A stretch of DNA of 8,148 bases, taken from the NCBI GenBank assembly GCA_955652845.1, contig CATPBY010000275.1:1-8148 (forward strand), in the 5' to 3' direction. The notes beneath the pieces were generated by a model. It worked only from the letters and a program-made list of their open reading frames with translations. It did no database searches and was not told where the DNA came from. Position 1 is the first letter of the stretch; each line of letters starts with the position of its first letter. Shown piece by piece: positions 1 to 7,700 of this stretch. The stretch comes from an uncultured Terriglobales bacterium (GTDB lineage Bacteria > Acidobacteriota > Terriglobia > Terriglobales > Acidobacteriaceae). A program made the translations under genes and the position numbers.

Positions 1-386
1 GGAAGCAGTCTCAGCCTTCTGGCCATCGACATTACCGGATTCCGCGCCATCAACGCCAAATGCGGAGTGATGGAAGGAGACAGAATCCTGGTCGAGTTTG
101 CCCGCACGCTGCGGACAGTGTTCCGTGGTGGGGACGTGGTTTCCGGCAGGGAGGCGACGAATTTCTGATTGTGATGCCGGAGACCACGGAAGAGCAGGCT
201 GATTTCCCCATCCAGCGCCTGATTCGCGACACCGAACTGTGGAATCTCAGTAATAAAAAGAACTACGAGCTCTCATTCAGTTGGGCGCTGGCGCCGTACG
301 TCACGGGAACAGACTCCGAAGGCGCGCTGCGTGCGGTAGACCGTAAACTCTATTCCAGAAAGCATAACCTCGTGCCAGTGTTCTAG
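1..386 (+). pseudogene. GGDEF-domain protein (putative diguanylate cyclase), 3' part, frameshifted
   Basis: This is the C-terminal GGDEF domain of a protein that would make cyclic di-GMP from two GTP; the N-terminal part lies left of the window. Frame 1 (from base 1) reads LLAIDITGFRAINAKCG and then VMEGDRILVEFARTLRTVFR, the first half of a GGDEF domain, and hits a TGA at 166-168. The second half is in frame 3: RQGGDEFLIVMPE onwards, ending in DRKLYSRKHNLVPVF and TAG at 384-386. One extra base near 142-145 (TCCGG to TCCCGG) would join them as FRGGDVVSRQGGDEF. This gives both the GGDEF active-site motif and an RxxD inhibitory I-site (RGGD, 124-135) exactly five residues before it. Two usual residues differ: Ala replaces Asp in the FKxxND-like motif and Val replaces His in the GHxxGD-like motif. 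It may be a real pseudogene or a sequencing error. The gene converges on pgl. Confidence 0.8.
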
Positions 387-1144
387 CCGGTGGCGGATTG
401 CGAAAGCTCGGTAGCCGCCGGACCATCAATCATCCAGATCAAGCGGCCACCGATCGGATGCACTTTCTGCGCAGGCAAGTTCGAGTTACCGCTTTCCAAT
501 ACCTCACGCACAATTGCAGCCTTATCCGCGCCGCTGGCAAGAAACATTACACAAGCGGCGTGATTCAGAACTGGAAGCGTGAAAGTGATGCGGTAGCTCT
601 GGAACTTATTCACCCAGGGCGCGATCACCAGCCGCGCATTCTCCTCGAGCGCAGAAGAATCAGGAAAAAGAGAAGCGGTGTGTCCCTCGGGTCCAGTGCC
701 GAGAATGATGAGATCGAACCTGGGGAATTCTCCGGCTGGCAAATGAAAGAATGTCCTCAAGGTTTGCTCATAGGAGCGAGCCGCGGCGTCCGCGTCTTTT
801 TCCTCGGAGGGAATGCGGTAGACATTTTGGGCAGGCACCTGGATCTTAGACAATAAAGCTTCATTCGCCATGCGGTAATTGCTCTCAGGACTATCCGGAG
901 GAACATGTCGCTCATCTCCCCAGAAAAAGCAAACCTTGTCCCAGGAGATCGATGGCATGGTTGCCAGCAATGAATAGAGACCCTTAGGTGTGGAACCGCC
1001 CGACAAGGCAACGCAAAACCTGCCACGTCGATCCACAGCAGCCGACGCCAGCGTGGCGAACTCTTCAGCCGCGGCCGCAAACAAACCAGCGGAGGTATTC
1101 AGCACACGAATTTCGGGTTTGGAGGGCACGCCGGATTCGCTCAC
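383..1144 (-). CDS. pgl: 6-phosphogluconolactonase (DevB/Pgl family)
   Basis: Hydrolyses 6-phosphoglucono-delta-lactone to 6-phosphogluconate in the cytoplasm, the second step of the oxidative pentose phosphate pathway. The 253-residue product has the usual length and family blocks: LSGGSTPKGLY (about residues 47-57), WGDERHVP (about 75-82) with the SNYRMA segment after it, and GTGPEGHTASLFP (about 149-161), which holds the conserved His of the active site. The C-terminal HPIGGRLIWMID also fits. I chose the GTG start at 1144 because it overlaps the glk stop as GTGA, the arrangement expected for translational coupling. A TTG at 1168 would extend it by eight residues and a GTG at 1129 would shorten it by five; neither has a clear ribosome binding site. 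It is the last gene of the operon, and its TAG stop shares a CTAG palindrome with the stop of the convergent GGDEF gene. Confidence 0.93.
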   Translation of the reverse strand: MSESGVPSKPEIRVLNTSAGLFAAAAEEFATLASAAVDRRGRFCVALSGGSTPKGLYSLLATMPSISWDKVCFFWGDERHVPPDSPESNYRMANEALLSKIQVPAQNVYRIPSEEKDADAAARSYEQTLRTFFHLPAGEFPRFDLIILGTGPEGHTASLFPDSSALEENARLVIAPWVNKFQSYRITFTLPVLNHAACVMFLASGADKAAIVREVLESGNSNLPAQKVHPIGGRLIWMIDGPAATELSQSATG

Positions 1145-2124
1145 GCGGCAGCTCTGACTGCCGCGCAACGCGCCGCACCCAGCAGAGCTGTCTTTTCGTT
1201 GATAACGACCTTTACAGGAATCGATTCAAGCAGAGTCTGCATCCGGCCTTTGCCTACAAATGCCTGCATGAATAACGGTCCGGCAAGTTTGGGCAGCATC
1301 TTGGGCGCGATGCCACCGCCCAGAAAAATTCCTCCCGTGGCCATGGTTTTGAGCGCAAGGTTTCCCGCCTCCGCTCCATAAATCGAAATAAAAAGATCAA
1401 GGGCCTGTTCGCTCAACGGGCACCTGCCCTCAATGGCGGCCTGGGAAATCGCTGCGGCCGGGTCATTATGCGTCATCTCATCGGTCAACCATTTCGGAAC
1501 TGTGCCGCGCCCGGTGTCGCGCAGAAAATGAAATACGTTCACTAGTCCCGGGCCGGATACCACGCGCTCATAGCTGACGTGGCCGTGCCGGGTTCGGAGA
1601 TAGTTGAGTAAATCTACCTCCAGATCATTTCGCGGAGCAAAATCGGTGTGCCCTCCTTCAGAGGCAAAGACGTGATGCTTTGATCCGTCCCAAAACATGC
1701 CGGCCTCACCCAGTCCAGTCCCAGCAGCAATCACCGCCTGGTTTCCGGTGGGATTTCCCTTCACCTGATTCAGCGTGACTACGTCTTCGGGGTCGAGCGC
1801 TGGGATGCCCCAGGCGCTCGCTTCGAGATCATTAATCAGCAGGGCCTTGCGAATTTTAAGCTCATCAGCCAGGCGCTTGGCTTCAATTGTCCAGGGAAGG
1901 TTCGAAGCTTCCACGCGCCCGTTGCGAACCGGTCCGGCGATGCCGAAGCAGGCAGTGTCCGGATGGACATTACTGGCATGGACGAATTTAGCGACAATCT
2001 CGTCCAGGCCGGCATATTCGCGGCTGGGAAAGACAGAGGCGGAAATCAGGCTGAAGTGGCCGTCAACAACATCGAAGAAGGCGAGCCTGGCGTTCGTACC
2101 TCCAATGTCGCCTGCCAGGATCAT
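1141..2124 (-). CDS. glk: Glucokinase (E. coli Glk-type, non-ROK)
   Basis: Phosphorylates glucose with ATP to glucose-6-phosphate, feeding the pathway encoded around it. The product is 327 residues, close to the roughly 320 of E. coli Glk. Visible blocks in order are the phosphate-binding loop [10 protein letters not shown] (residues 5-14), FGIAGPV (60-66), [13 protein letters not shown] with the catalytic Asp (about residue 99), [10 protein letters not shown] (133-142), [10 protein letters not shown] (sugar-binding Glu/His, about 155-164) and [10 protein letters not shown] (267-276). The EGGH form and overall layout place it in the bacterial glucokinase family PF02685; it lacks the Cys-rich zinc motif of ROK kinases. 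The ATG at 2124 is preferred over an upstream TTG at 2142 because a GGAGGAA sits nine bases before it and because ATG overlaps the zwf stop as ATGA. It ends in a GTGA overlap with pgl. Confidence 0.95.
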   Translation of the reverse strand: MILAGDIGGTNARLAFFDVVDGHFSLISASVFPSREYAGLDEIVAKFVHASNVHPDTACFGIAGPVRNGRVEASNLPWTIEAKRLADELKIRKALLINDLEASAWGIPALDPEDVVTLNQVKGNPTGNQAVIAAGTGLGEAGMFWDGSKHHVFASEGGHTDFAPRNDLEVDLLNYLRTRHGHVSYERVVSGPGLVNVFHFLRDTGRGTVPKWLTDEMTHNDPAAAISQAAIEGRCPLSEQALDLFISIYGAEAGNLALKTMATGGIFLGGGIAPKMLPKLAGPLFMQAFVGKGRMQTLLESIPVKVVINEKTALLGAARCAAVRAAA

Positions 2125-3371
2125 TTCTCGGCGTTCCTCCAATGACGGCCGTCCCGTTCCAAAAGGTCGTCAGCTTCTTTGGGTCCCCACGTACCAGCTG
2201 CATAATTAGGAAAATTGCGGGGCGGCAGGGCTTTCCATACATCAAGCGCCGGACTCACCACGCACCAGCCAGCTTCGACCATGTCAGCCCGCTGAAAGAG
2301 CGTGGCGTCGCCGATCATGCAGTCATGCAACAGGCGCTCGTAGCCGGTGCTGGCCTGCGAACCGAAGTAGTCCTGATACTGGAAGCTCATGTCGACCGCG
2401 CCCAGCCGCATGGATGGCCCGGGAACTTTGGCCGCAAAGCGCAACGAAATGCCTTCTTCGGGCTGAATGTGCAGCACCATCTGGTTGGGCATCAGCGTAT
2501 CCACTGGCGTGTCACGAAAAAGCACCAGGGGAGCACGGCGGAACTGGATGACGATGTGAGTGTGGCGGGCAGGCATGCGCTTTCCGGTGCGAAGATAAAA
2601 AGGGACGTCGGCCCAGCGCCAGTTATCAATCGACAGTTTCATGGCCACAAATGTTTCGGTCTTGGAATCTTCCGGGACACCGTCCTCGCCGCGATAGGCC
2701 GGCACTCGTTCTCCGCCGATGAAACCCTCGCCGTATTGACCGCGAATGGTGCGACTTAATACATCCTCTGCGCTCAGCGGCTGAATGGCGTGCAGGATTT
2801 TGGCCTGCTCATCGCGCACCGCGTCCGCATGGAAGGAAACCGGAGGTTCCATGGCAGTGAGACTGATCAGTTGCATGATGTGGTTGGGAACCATGTCGCG
2901 CAGAGTTCCAGCCTGATCGTAATAACTGCCGCGCTGTTCTACGCCCACGGTTTCACTGACCGAAATCTGGATATGATCGATGTAACGGCGATTCCAGATG
3001 GGCTCGAAAATACCGTTGGCGAAACGCAGAGCCAGAATGTTCTGGACCGTTTCTTTGCCCAGATAATGATCAATGCGATAGATCTGTTTTTCACCCGCCA
3101 CGCGCAAAAGCTGCTTGTTAAGAGCCCGGGCTGATTCCAGGTCATGGCCGAAAGGCTTCTCAATGATCACCCGCCGCCACTGCTGATTCTTTTCTTCCAT
3201 GAGTCCAACGGCGGACAGTTGCTCGACAATCGGCCCGAAATAGTTTGCCGACGTTGCCAGGTAATACAAATGATTGCCGTGGGTGGAGTGGTCGCGGTCT
3301 ACTTTGTCGAGAAAATCCTTGAGCTGCGAAAAGAGGTTCTTGTCATCAAAGTCGCCGGCAAAATAATACAA
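2121..3371 (-). CDS. zwf: C-terminal fragment of glucose-6-phosphate dehydrogenase after the premature stop
   Basis: This is the remaining 416 codons in the same frame, counted from the only possible start codon close after the stop, a TTG at 3371. It includes all the substrate-binding and catalytic motifs but lacks the first nucleotide-binding loop, so a separately made product would probably not bind NADP+. I see no convincing ribosome binding site before the TTG; the next ATG in frame is near 3200. I therefore think this is part of one interrupted gene and not an independent gene. Confidence 0.6.
   Translation of the reverse strand: MYYFAGDFDDKNLFSQLKDFLDKVDRDHSTHGNHLYYLATSANYFGPIVEQLSAVGLMEEKNQQWRRVIIEKPFGHDLESARALNKQLLRVAGEKQIYRIDHYLGKETVQNILALRFANGIFEPIWNRRYIDHIQISVSETVGVEQRGSYYDQAGTLRDMVPNHIMQLISLTAMEPPVSFHADAVRDEQAKILHAIQPLSAEDVLSRTIRGQYGEGFIGGERVPAYRGEDGVPEDSKTETFVAMKLSIDNWRWADVPFYLRTGKRMPARHTHIVIQFRRAPLVLFRDTPVDTLMPNQMVLHIQPEEGISLRFAAKVPGPSMRLGAVDMSFQYQDYFGSQASTGYERLLHDCMIGDATLFQRADMVEAGWCVVSPALDVWKALPPRNFPNYAAGTWGPKEADDLLERDGRHWRNAEK
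2134..2140 (-). promoter_or_regulatory. Ribosome binding site of glk
   Basis: On the minus strand GGAGGAA lies nine bases upstream of the ATG at 2124, within the last codons of zwf. It decides the glk start against the TTG at 2142, which would place this sequence inside the coding region. A strong independent site also means glk might still be translated if ribosomes stop early in zwf. Confidence 0.75.
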
Positions 3372-3410
3372 ACGGCGAACAAACCATTCCCATACATCGG
3401 AGTCGACCTT

Positions 3411-3659
3411 TTAGGTGGCAAATTCCCTGATGTCTTCTGTGGCTTTCTTGCGGAAGTCGTCGTTGGACATTTGCGCGCGTGCCACTCCCACCACGGCAAA
3501 TTCGCGGGAGAGCAGTTCGCTTTTGGCCAGGTTATAGAGAGCTGGGATAAGCTTGCGGCGCGTGAGATCGCCGGCTGCCCCGAAGATCACCATGGCGCAC
3601 GGGTCACCCAGCCTCCCGACCTTTTGTTGCATTACCGGCGTCACCTCTGTCTGGGCCAT
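3411..3659 (-). CDS. zwf: N-terminal fragment of glucose-6-phosphate dehydrogenase
   Basis: This 82-residue open frame is what would be translated from the normal zwf start if the TAA at 3411-3413 is real. It contains the first part of the nucleotide-binding fold, with PCAMVIFGAAGDLTRRK and then FAVVGVARAQMSNDDF, and stops at DIREFAT. It lacks the substrate-binding and catalytic domain, so it should not be an active enzyme alone. It keeps the normal zwf ribosome binding site (GAGGG at 3666-3670). Confidence 0.7.
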   Translation of the reverse strand: MAQTEVTPVMQQKVGRLGDPCAMVIFGAAGDLTRRKLIPALYNLAKSELLSREFAVVGVARAQMSNDDFRKKATEDIREFAT

Positions 3660-3691
3660 TGCCTACCCTCGTCGAAAAAATTGCTGGAATC

Positions 3692-4687
3692 TTACGCGGT
3701 TTTCCTGGCGGCTGCCTTCGGTTCCACATGTCCACCAAACTTCTGCCGCATGGCGGAGAGCACTTTTTCCGCAAAGGTATGTTCCTGACGTGAACGGAAA
3801 CGGGTAAATAAAGCCGCTGAAAGAACGTCGACCGGAACCGCTTCATCAATGGCCGCTTGAATGGTCCAGCGGCCCTCGCCGGAGTCCTGGACAAAACCGG
3901 TATATTCCGACAGCGTAGGATTCTCCGCCAGCGCCATGGCGGTCAAATCCAGCAGCCACGAACTGACAACGCTGCCCCGGCGCCACACTTCGGCGATGTC
4001 GGCGAGGTTGAGATCATAGCGATAGTCCTCCGCGACGTCCTTGCTGGTGGCGTTGCGAAAAATGTCGAAGCCTTCGGCGTAGGCCTGCATCAGCCCGTAT
4101 TCGATTCCGTTGTGCACCATTTTTACGAAGTGCCCCGCGCCCGAGGGACCGCAGTATATGTATCCATCTTCGGCTGTTCCCGGCATCTTTTCGCGCCCCG
4201 GAGTCCTTGGAATGTCGCCTCGGCCGGGCGCCAGTGTCTTGAAAACCGGATCGAGGAGCTGAACTGCTTCTTTAGGTCCGCCGATCATCATGCAGTAGCC
4301 GCGATCAATACCCCAGACTCCGCCGCTGGTGCCCACATCGACGTAATGGATGCCTTTTTCTTTAAGCTGCTTGGAGCGACGGACGTCGTCCTTGAAGTAC
4401 GAGTTTCCGCCGTCGATCAGAATGTCACCCGCCTGCATACGCTGGGATAATGCCTGCACGGTCTGCTCAGTAGGCCCGCCCGCCGGCACCATCAACCATG
4501 CAATACGGGGCTTGCCTAATTTGCTGGCAAAATCATCGAGAGATGCTGATGCGACGGCGCCTTCGCCAGCCATCTGCTTCACATTATCGGCGCTAAGGTC
4601 TGTGACCACCAGTTCATGGCCGCCGCGCATCAGGCGCCGCGTCATGTTGGCGCCCATTCTGCCCAGGCCCACCATTCCCAGTCGCAT
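3692..4687 (-). CDS. gnd: 6-phosphogluconate dehydrogenase, decarboxylating, short form (probably NAD+-preferring)
   Basis: Oxidatively decarboxylates 6-phosphogluconate to ribulose-5-phosphate and CO2. The 331-residue product matches the short class (about 300-340 residues, GntZ/YqeC-like) and not the roughly 470-residue form of E. coli. Motifs in order: GLGRMGANM (7-15, dinucleotide loop), DGGNSYFKD (92-100), [12 protein letters not shown] (119-130, substrate binding) and [19 protein letters not shown] (180-198), with catalytic Lys189 and the His-Asn and Glu-Tyr that correspond to the known active site. SGEGRWT (269-275) follows. The second strand of the Rossmann fold ends in TDLS with Asp30, where NADP+ enzymes usually have Asn-Arg-Thr/Ser; this suggests NAD+ use (inference). 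The ATG at 4687 has AAGGAG five bases upstream. It lies 86 nt after tal-pgi and 32 nt before zwf. The tail KAAARKTA is unremarkable. Confidence 0.94.
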   Translation of the reverse strand: MRLGMVGLGRMGANMTRRLMRGGHELVVTDLSADNVKQMAGEGAVASASLDDFASKLGKPRIAWLMVPAGGPTEQTVQALSQRMQAGDILIDGGNSYFKDDVRRSKQLKEKGIHYVDVGTSGGVWGIDRGYCMMIGGPKEAVQLLDPVFKTLAPGRGDIPRTPGREKMPGTAEDGYIYCGPSGAGHFVKMVHNGIEYGLMQAYAEGFDIFRNATSKDVAEDYRYDLNLADIAEVWRRGSVVSSWLLDLTAMALAENPTLSEYTGFVQDSGEGRWTIQAAIDEAVPVDVLSAALFTRFRSRQEHTFAEKVLSAMRQKFGGHVEPKAAARKTA

Positions 4688-4773
4688 AACCGCTCCTTAT
4701 CCGCTGTTAAATCGTTTCCGTAGAGTCCGCCGCCAAGTACCCAGTCTACAGACATCGGGACACAGAGGGAAAT
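4688..4773 (-). other. 86-nt spacer between tal-pgi and gnd
   Basis: This is the longest gap in the operon. It holds the gnd ribosome binding site (AAGGAG, 4693-4698). I see no U-tailed hairpin that would act as a terminator. A TTGGCG/ATTTAA pair 18 bases apart on the minus strand is too far from the consensus to call a promoter. An internal promoter is possible but not supported. Confidence 0.5.
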
Positions 4774-7665
4774 TCAGTTCAAGGCTGAACGGAAAGCCGC
4801 CGCCAGCCTGGTGAGGCCCGATTCCAGATCTTTGCCCAGGTGGACCCGCAATGCACGTCGGCCACGCTCGGCGAGGACCTGGAAATCTCCACGGGCCTGT
4901 GCGGCCTTGACCACGCCGAAGGTGTACTTCTGCCCGGGAACCGGCAAGTCCGCGGCGTCATCGCAGGTAACCTGCAGGATGACCCCGGTGTTCGGTCCGC
5001 CTTTGTACGCCTGACCAGTGGAGTGGAGAAAGCGCGGGCCGAATTCCAGGCAGGTGGCTACACGCTTTTTGGCGCGCAAAGCGAGACGCAGTTCCTGCAA
5101 GCGGGATTCATGCTCGGAGTTCATCTGAATGTAGGCGAGCAGCGCAAAATAGTCGCCCGCTCCAAGGCGATTCAGATGAGCGCGAAGATATCCGGCCAGG
5201 GATTTGTCGTTGCCCGCAAGCTTGGCTAACGCGTCCGCATTCTTGCCATCGGTGAACAATCTGATGCCGTTCTCGTCAAGGATTGGTTTCTCGGCAGGAA
5301 GGGAACCGGTCTTTTCATATGCCGAAGTCAAATCTCGCGTGGCAATCTTGCTGGCTTCCACGTCAGGCTGATTGAACGCGTTGATGCCGATAATCGATCC
5401 GGCAACGGCGGTGGCGATTTCCCAGCGGAAGAATTCCTGTCCCAAGTCGTAGTTATCGCCGACGGTAATGCGGACAACCGGTTGCCCTGCCTGCTCCAGA
5501 GCGGCGACCTTGGCGTCCTGCGCCGCGTCTGGAGCGGTATCCAGTCGCACGTAGGCAAAGATGCGATCGTTGCCGTAGGCGTCCGGAGACCCTAAGTCTT
5601 CGCGATCAACGGGAATGACGCCTTTGCCCTGCTTGCCCGTAGATTCAGCCAGCAGTTGCTCGAGCCACGCGCCCAGGTCGAAGATTCCGGGTGAAGTGAT
5701 GAGGGTGACTTTATCGCGGCCACTTTTCGCCGCGGCGCCCAGTATGATTCCGAGGACTACGCCTGGATTCTGATCCACCGGGACACAGGAGGCACAGGCC
5801 TCGACCATCTCTTCCGTGCGGTCAAGAAGCTTGGCGATATCGAGACCCATCAGCGCAGCCGGCACCAGGCCGAAATTTGATAAAGCAGAATAGCGGCCGC
5901 CTATGCTGGGCAAGCCGTAGAAGATGTGACGGAAGCGGTCCGCCTCAGCAACTTGCTGCATCTTCGATCCGGGATCGGTGATGGCGATAAAGCGGCTTCC
6001 CGCCTTTTCGGCGCCCAGCAATTGCTTCACCTGCTCGAAGAAGTATTGCTTGAAAATATTCGGCTCCAGAGTTGTGCCCGATTTACTGGAGACCACAAAC
6101 AGAGTCTTCGCTAAACCCACTTTGCTCTGGATCGACTTGATCTGAGCCGGATCGGTCGAATCGAGAACATGTAATTCGGGAAAGCCGGCAATCTTGCCGA
6201 AGGTCATGCGCAGAACTTCGGGGCAAAGGCTGGAACCGCCCATGCCGAGCAGAAGGACGCCGGTAAAGCCTTCCGACTTGACCTCATCCGCCAATTGACG
6301 CAATTTCTGGCTGTGAGCAATCTGGTCCTGGGTGATGCCGAGCCAGCCCAGCCAGTTGGCCTCGTCGGAGCCTGTCCATAACGAAGCGTCGCGCTGCCAG
6401 AGGCGACGGACTTTTCCGGCGGCGCGCCAGTCATCGATGTTTGTCTTGACGGAAGCGGCAAGCGTGTCCGGCAACTTGTAAGTTTGCTGGCTGACTTTGG
6501 GACTGACCGCGGACTTGGAATTCTTTTCTACTGCTTCCAGAAGTTTGTCGAAAGCCTCGGCGAACAATCGCACGCCATCGTCCGTCAGTTTGTCGGTTAC
6601 TTCGTCAATCGAGATTCCCATTCCCGCAAGCGTCTTCATGGTTTGCCTGGCAGCATCCAGATTTTCAGTCAGGCTGGCGCGCGGGTGCCCGTGATCGCGG
6701 AAGGCATCGAGAGTGGCAGGTGGGATGGTGTTTACGGTGTCTGCACCGATCAGCTCTTCGACATACATCACATCGCTGTACTTGGGATTTTTCGTGCTGG
6801 TGCTGGCCCAGAGAACGCGCTGGGTTTGAGCGCCCTTGGCGGCAAGGCGCTTCCAGCGGTCGGTACTGAATATTGCCTGGTAGCTCTCGTAGGCCAGTTT
6901 GCCGTTCGCAATCGCGACTTTGCCTAAGATGCTCTTCAGTTGCACCTGTTCGCGCGGATCTTTGGAAGTTTTGAGGCGGTCTCCGACGATGGAGTCGACC
7001 GAATTATCGATGCGGCTGATGAAGAAGCTGGCCACGCTTGCCAACCGGCTGATGTCGCCTCCGCGAGTTGCGAGTTGTTCCAAACCGGCGACGTAGGCTT
7101 CAGCCACTTTTTCGTAAACTTTCTGAGAGAAGAGCAAAGTGACATTAATGTTGATGCCTTCGCTGATCAATTGCTGGAACGCAGGAATGCCTTCCGCCGT
7201 GCCGGGAACTTTGATCATCACGTTCTCTCGTGCCACCGCCTGCCACAATCGCCGCGCCTCCGCAAGAGTGCCCTGAGTATCGCGAGCGAGATAAGGAGAG
7301 ACTTCAAGGCTGACGTAACCATCGCGGCGCTTCGAGCTCTCGTATACCGGGCGAAGAAGATCGGCAGCATCCTGAATATCGCGAATAGCCAGAATCTCGT
7401 AGCGAGCTTTGGCGTCAAGGTCAGTCTTCGGCTGCAAGGACTTCAAAAGGTCAGCATAATCAGTGCTGCCGGCAATGGCCTTTTCGAAGATTGCCGGATT
7501 CGAGGTCATGCCGCGAAGGCCGTCTTCATCGATCAGGCGCTTCAGTTCGCCGCTGGTGATGAGATTGCGCCGGATGTAGTCCAGCCAGACTGACTGACCA
7601 TAGTTCAGAAGATCCTTGAGGGGATTAGTGGCTTTGGCAGTTTCAAGAATTCCGGTCGACGTCAT
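4774..7665 (-). CDS. tal-pgi: Bifunctional transaldolase / glucose-6-phosphate isomerase (fusion)
   Basis: One 963-residue polypeptide carries two enzymes. The N-terminal part, about residues 1-375, is transaldolase, which moves a dihydroxyacetone unit between sedoheptulose-7-phosphate and glyceraldehyde-3-phosphate. It shows GMTSNPAIFEKAI (52-64), the Schiff-base Lys in VMIKVPGT (about residue 152) and VLWASTSTKNP (284-294). After a linker (about 380-400) comes glucose-6-phosphate isomerase, with LLLGMGGSSL (471-480), VSSKSGTTLEPN (525-536), the signature SIGGRYSALSNFG (587-599), GINAFNQPDVEASK (760-773) and a C-terminal LHSTGQAYKGGPNTG (880-894). All catalytic segments appear intact in both halves. 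This architecture is a known fusion family. I chose the ATG at 7665 because GAGGTG sits four bases before it; the in-frame ATG at 7677 has no such site. It starts 35 nt after the transketolase stop. Fusing the two steps couples transaldolase product fructose-6-phosphate directly to its return to glucose-6-phosphate. Confidence 0.95.
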   Translation of the reverse strand: MTSTGILETAKATNPLKDLLNYGQSVWLDYIRRNLITSGELKRLIDEDGLRGMTSNPAIFEKAIAGSTDYADLLKSLQPKTDLDAKARYEILAIRDIQDAADLLRPVYESSKRRDGYVSLEVSPYLARDTQGTLAEARRLWQAVARENVMIKVPGTAEGIPAFQQLISEGININVTLLFSQKVYEKVAEAYVAGLEQLATRGGDISRLASVASFFISRIDNSVDSIVGDRLKTSKDPREQVQLKSILGKVAIANGKLAYESYQAIFSTDRWKRLAAKGAQTQRVLWASTSTKNPKYSDVMYVEELIGADTVNTIPPATLDAFRDHGHPRASLTENLDAARQTMKTLAGMGISIDEVTDKLTDDGVRLFAEAFDKLLEAVEKNSKSAVSPKVSQQTYKLPDTLAASVKTNIDDWRAAGKVRRLWQRDASLWTGSDEANWLGWLGITQDQIAHSQKLRQLADEVKSEGFTGVLLLGMGGSSLCPEVLRMTFGKIAGFPELHVLDSTDPAQIKSIQSKVGLAKTLFVVSSKSGTTLEPNIFKQYFFEQVKQLLGAEKAGSRFIAITDPGSKMQQVAEADRFRHIFYGLPSIGGRYSALSNFGLVPAALMGLDIAKLLDRTEEMVEACASCVPVDQNPGVVLGIILGAAAKSGRDKVTLITSPGIFDLGAWLEQLLAESTGKQGKGVIPVDREDLGSPDAYGNDRIFAYVRLDTAPDAAQDAKVAALEQAGQPVVRITVGDNYDLGQEFFRWEIATAVAGSIIGINAFNQPDVEASKIATRDLTSAYEKTGSLPAEKPILDENGIRLFTDGKNADALAKLAGNDKSLAGYLRAHLNRLGAGDYFALLAYIQMNSEHESRLQELRLALRAKKRVATCLEFGPRFLHSTGQAYKGGPNTGVILQVTCDDAADLPVPGQKYTFGVVKAAQARGDFQVLAERGRRALRVHLGKDLESGLTRLAAAFRSALN

Positions 7666-7669
7666 AATG

Positions 7670-7675
7670 CACCTC
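7670..7675 (-). promoter_or_regulatory. Ribosome binding site of tal-pgi
   Basis: GAGGTG on the minus strand, four bases before the ATG at 7665. It overlaps the alternative upstream ATG at 7677 and so favours the shorter, 963-residue product. Nothing comparable precedes the 7677 ATG, where the sequence is AT-rich. Confidence 0.65.
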
Positions 7676-7700
7676 ATTGTTACAGATATTTCATTACCAA

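Larger units (their letters stand above)
2121..3659 (-). pseudogene. zwf: Glucose-6-phosphate 1-dehydrogenase, interrupted by an in-frame TAA at codon 83
   Basis: The intact enzyme oxidises glucose-6-phosphate to 6-phosphogluconolactone, usually with NADP+, and is the entry step of the oxidative pentose phosphate pathway. From the ATG at 3659 the frame spans 512 codon positions before its true stop, a normal length for the family. It shows the Rossmann loop GAAGDLTRRK (27-36), EKPFGHD (167-173), the signature RIDHYLGKE (195-203) with substrate Lys and His, the catalytic His in [11 protein letters not shown] (about 260) and FYLRTGKRM (354-362). A TAA at 3411-3413 (codon 83) interrupts it. The sequence before the stop (DIREFAT) and after it ([20 protein letters not shown]) are in the same frame and read as continuous G6PD, so this is a nonsense substitution and not a frameshift. 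The start has GAGGG six bases upstream and lies 32 nt after gnd. It ends with ATGA into glk. Basis: a true lesion, a base-call error or suppression cannot be told apart here. Confidence 0.88.

Noticed and set aside
387..421. Inverted repeat CCGGTGGC / GCCGCCGG with a 19-nt loop just after the GGDEF stop
   Set aside because: It includes a G-T wobble, has a long loop, no following T-run, and falls within conserved-length pgl coding sequence. It is too weak to call a terminator.
2125..2142. TTG at 2142 as glk start
   Set aside because: It would place the ribosome binding site inside the gene and add six residues not needed by the fold; the ATG at 2124 fits the ATGA overlap.
3372..3413. Frameshift or programmed recoding as the cause of the zwf break
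   Set aside because: The parts before and after the stop are in the same frame, and the codon is TAA, not UGA or UAG, so neither frameshifting nor selenocysteine or pyrrolysine insertion explains it.
4744..4753. Small palindrome GTCTACAGAC between tal-pgi and gnd as an operator
   Set aside because: The arms are only four bases, there is no second copy in the window and no promoter nearby; it can arise by chance.
6940..7593. A 217-residue plus-strand open frame opposite tal-pgi
   Set aside because: It lies wholly antisense to strong transaldolase homology, has no recognisable domain, and similar long antisense frames occur opposite the other genes (for example 6484-6927, 2142-2759, 3144-3788), as expected from codon bias in GC-rich DNA.
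7666..7677. Upstream ATG at 7677 as start of tal-pgi
   Set aside because: It has no ribosome binding site, and the GAGGTG it overlaps fits the ATG at 7665 instead.
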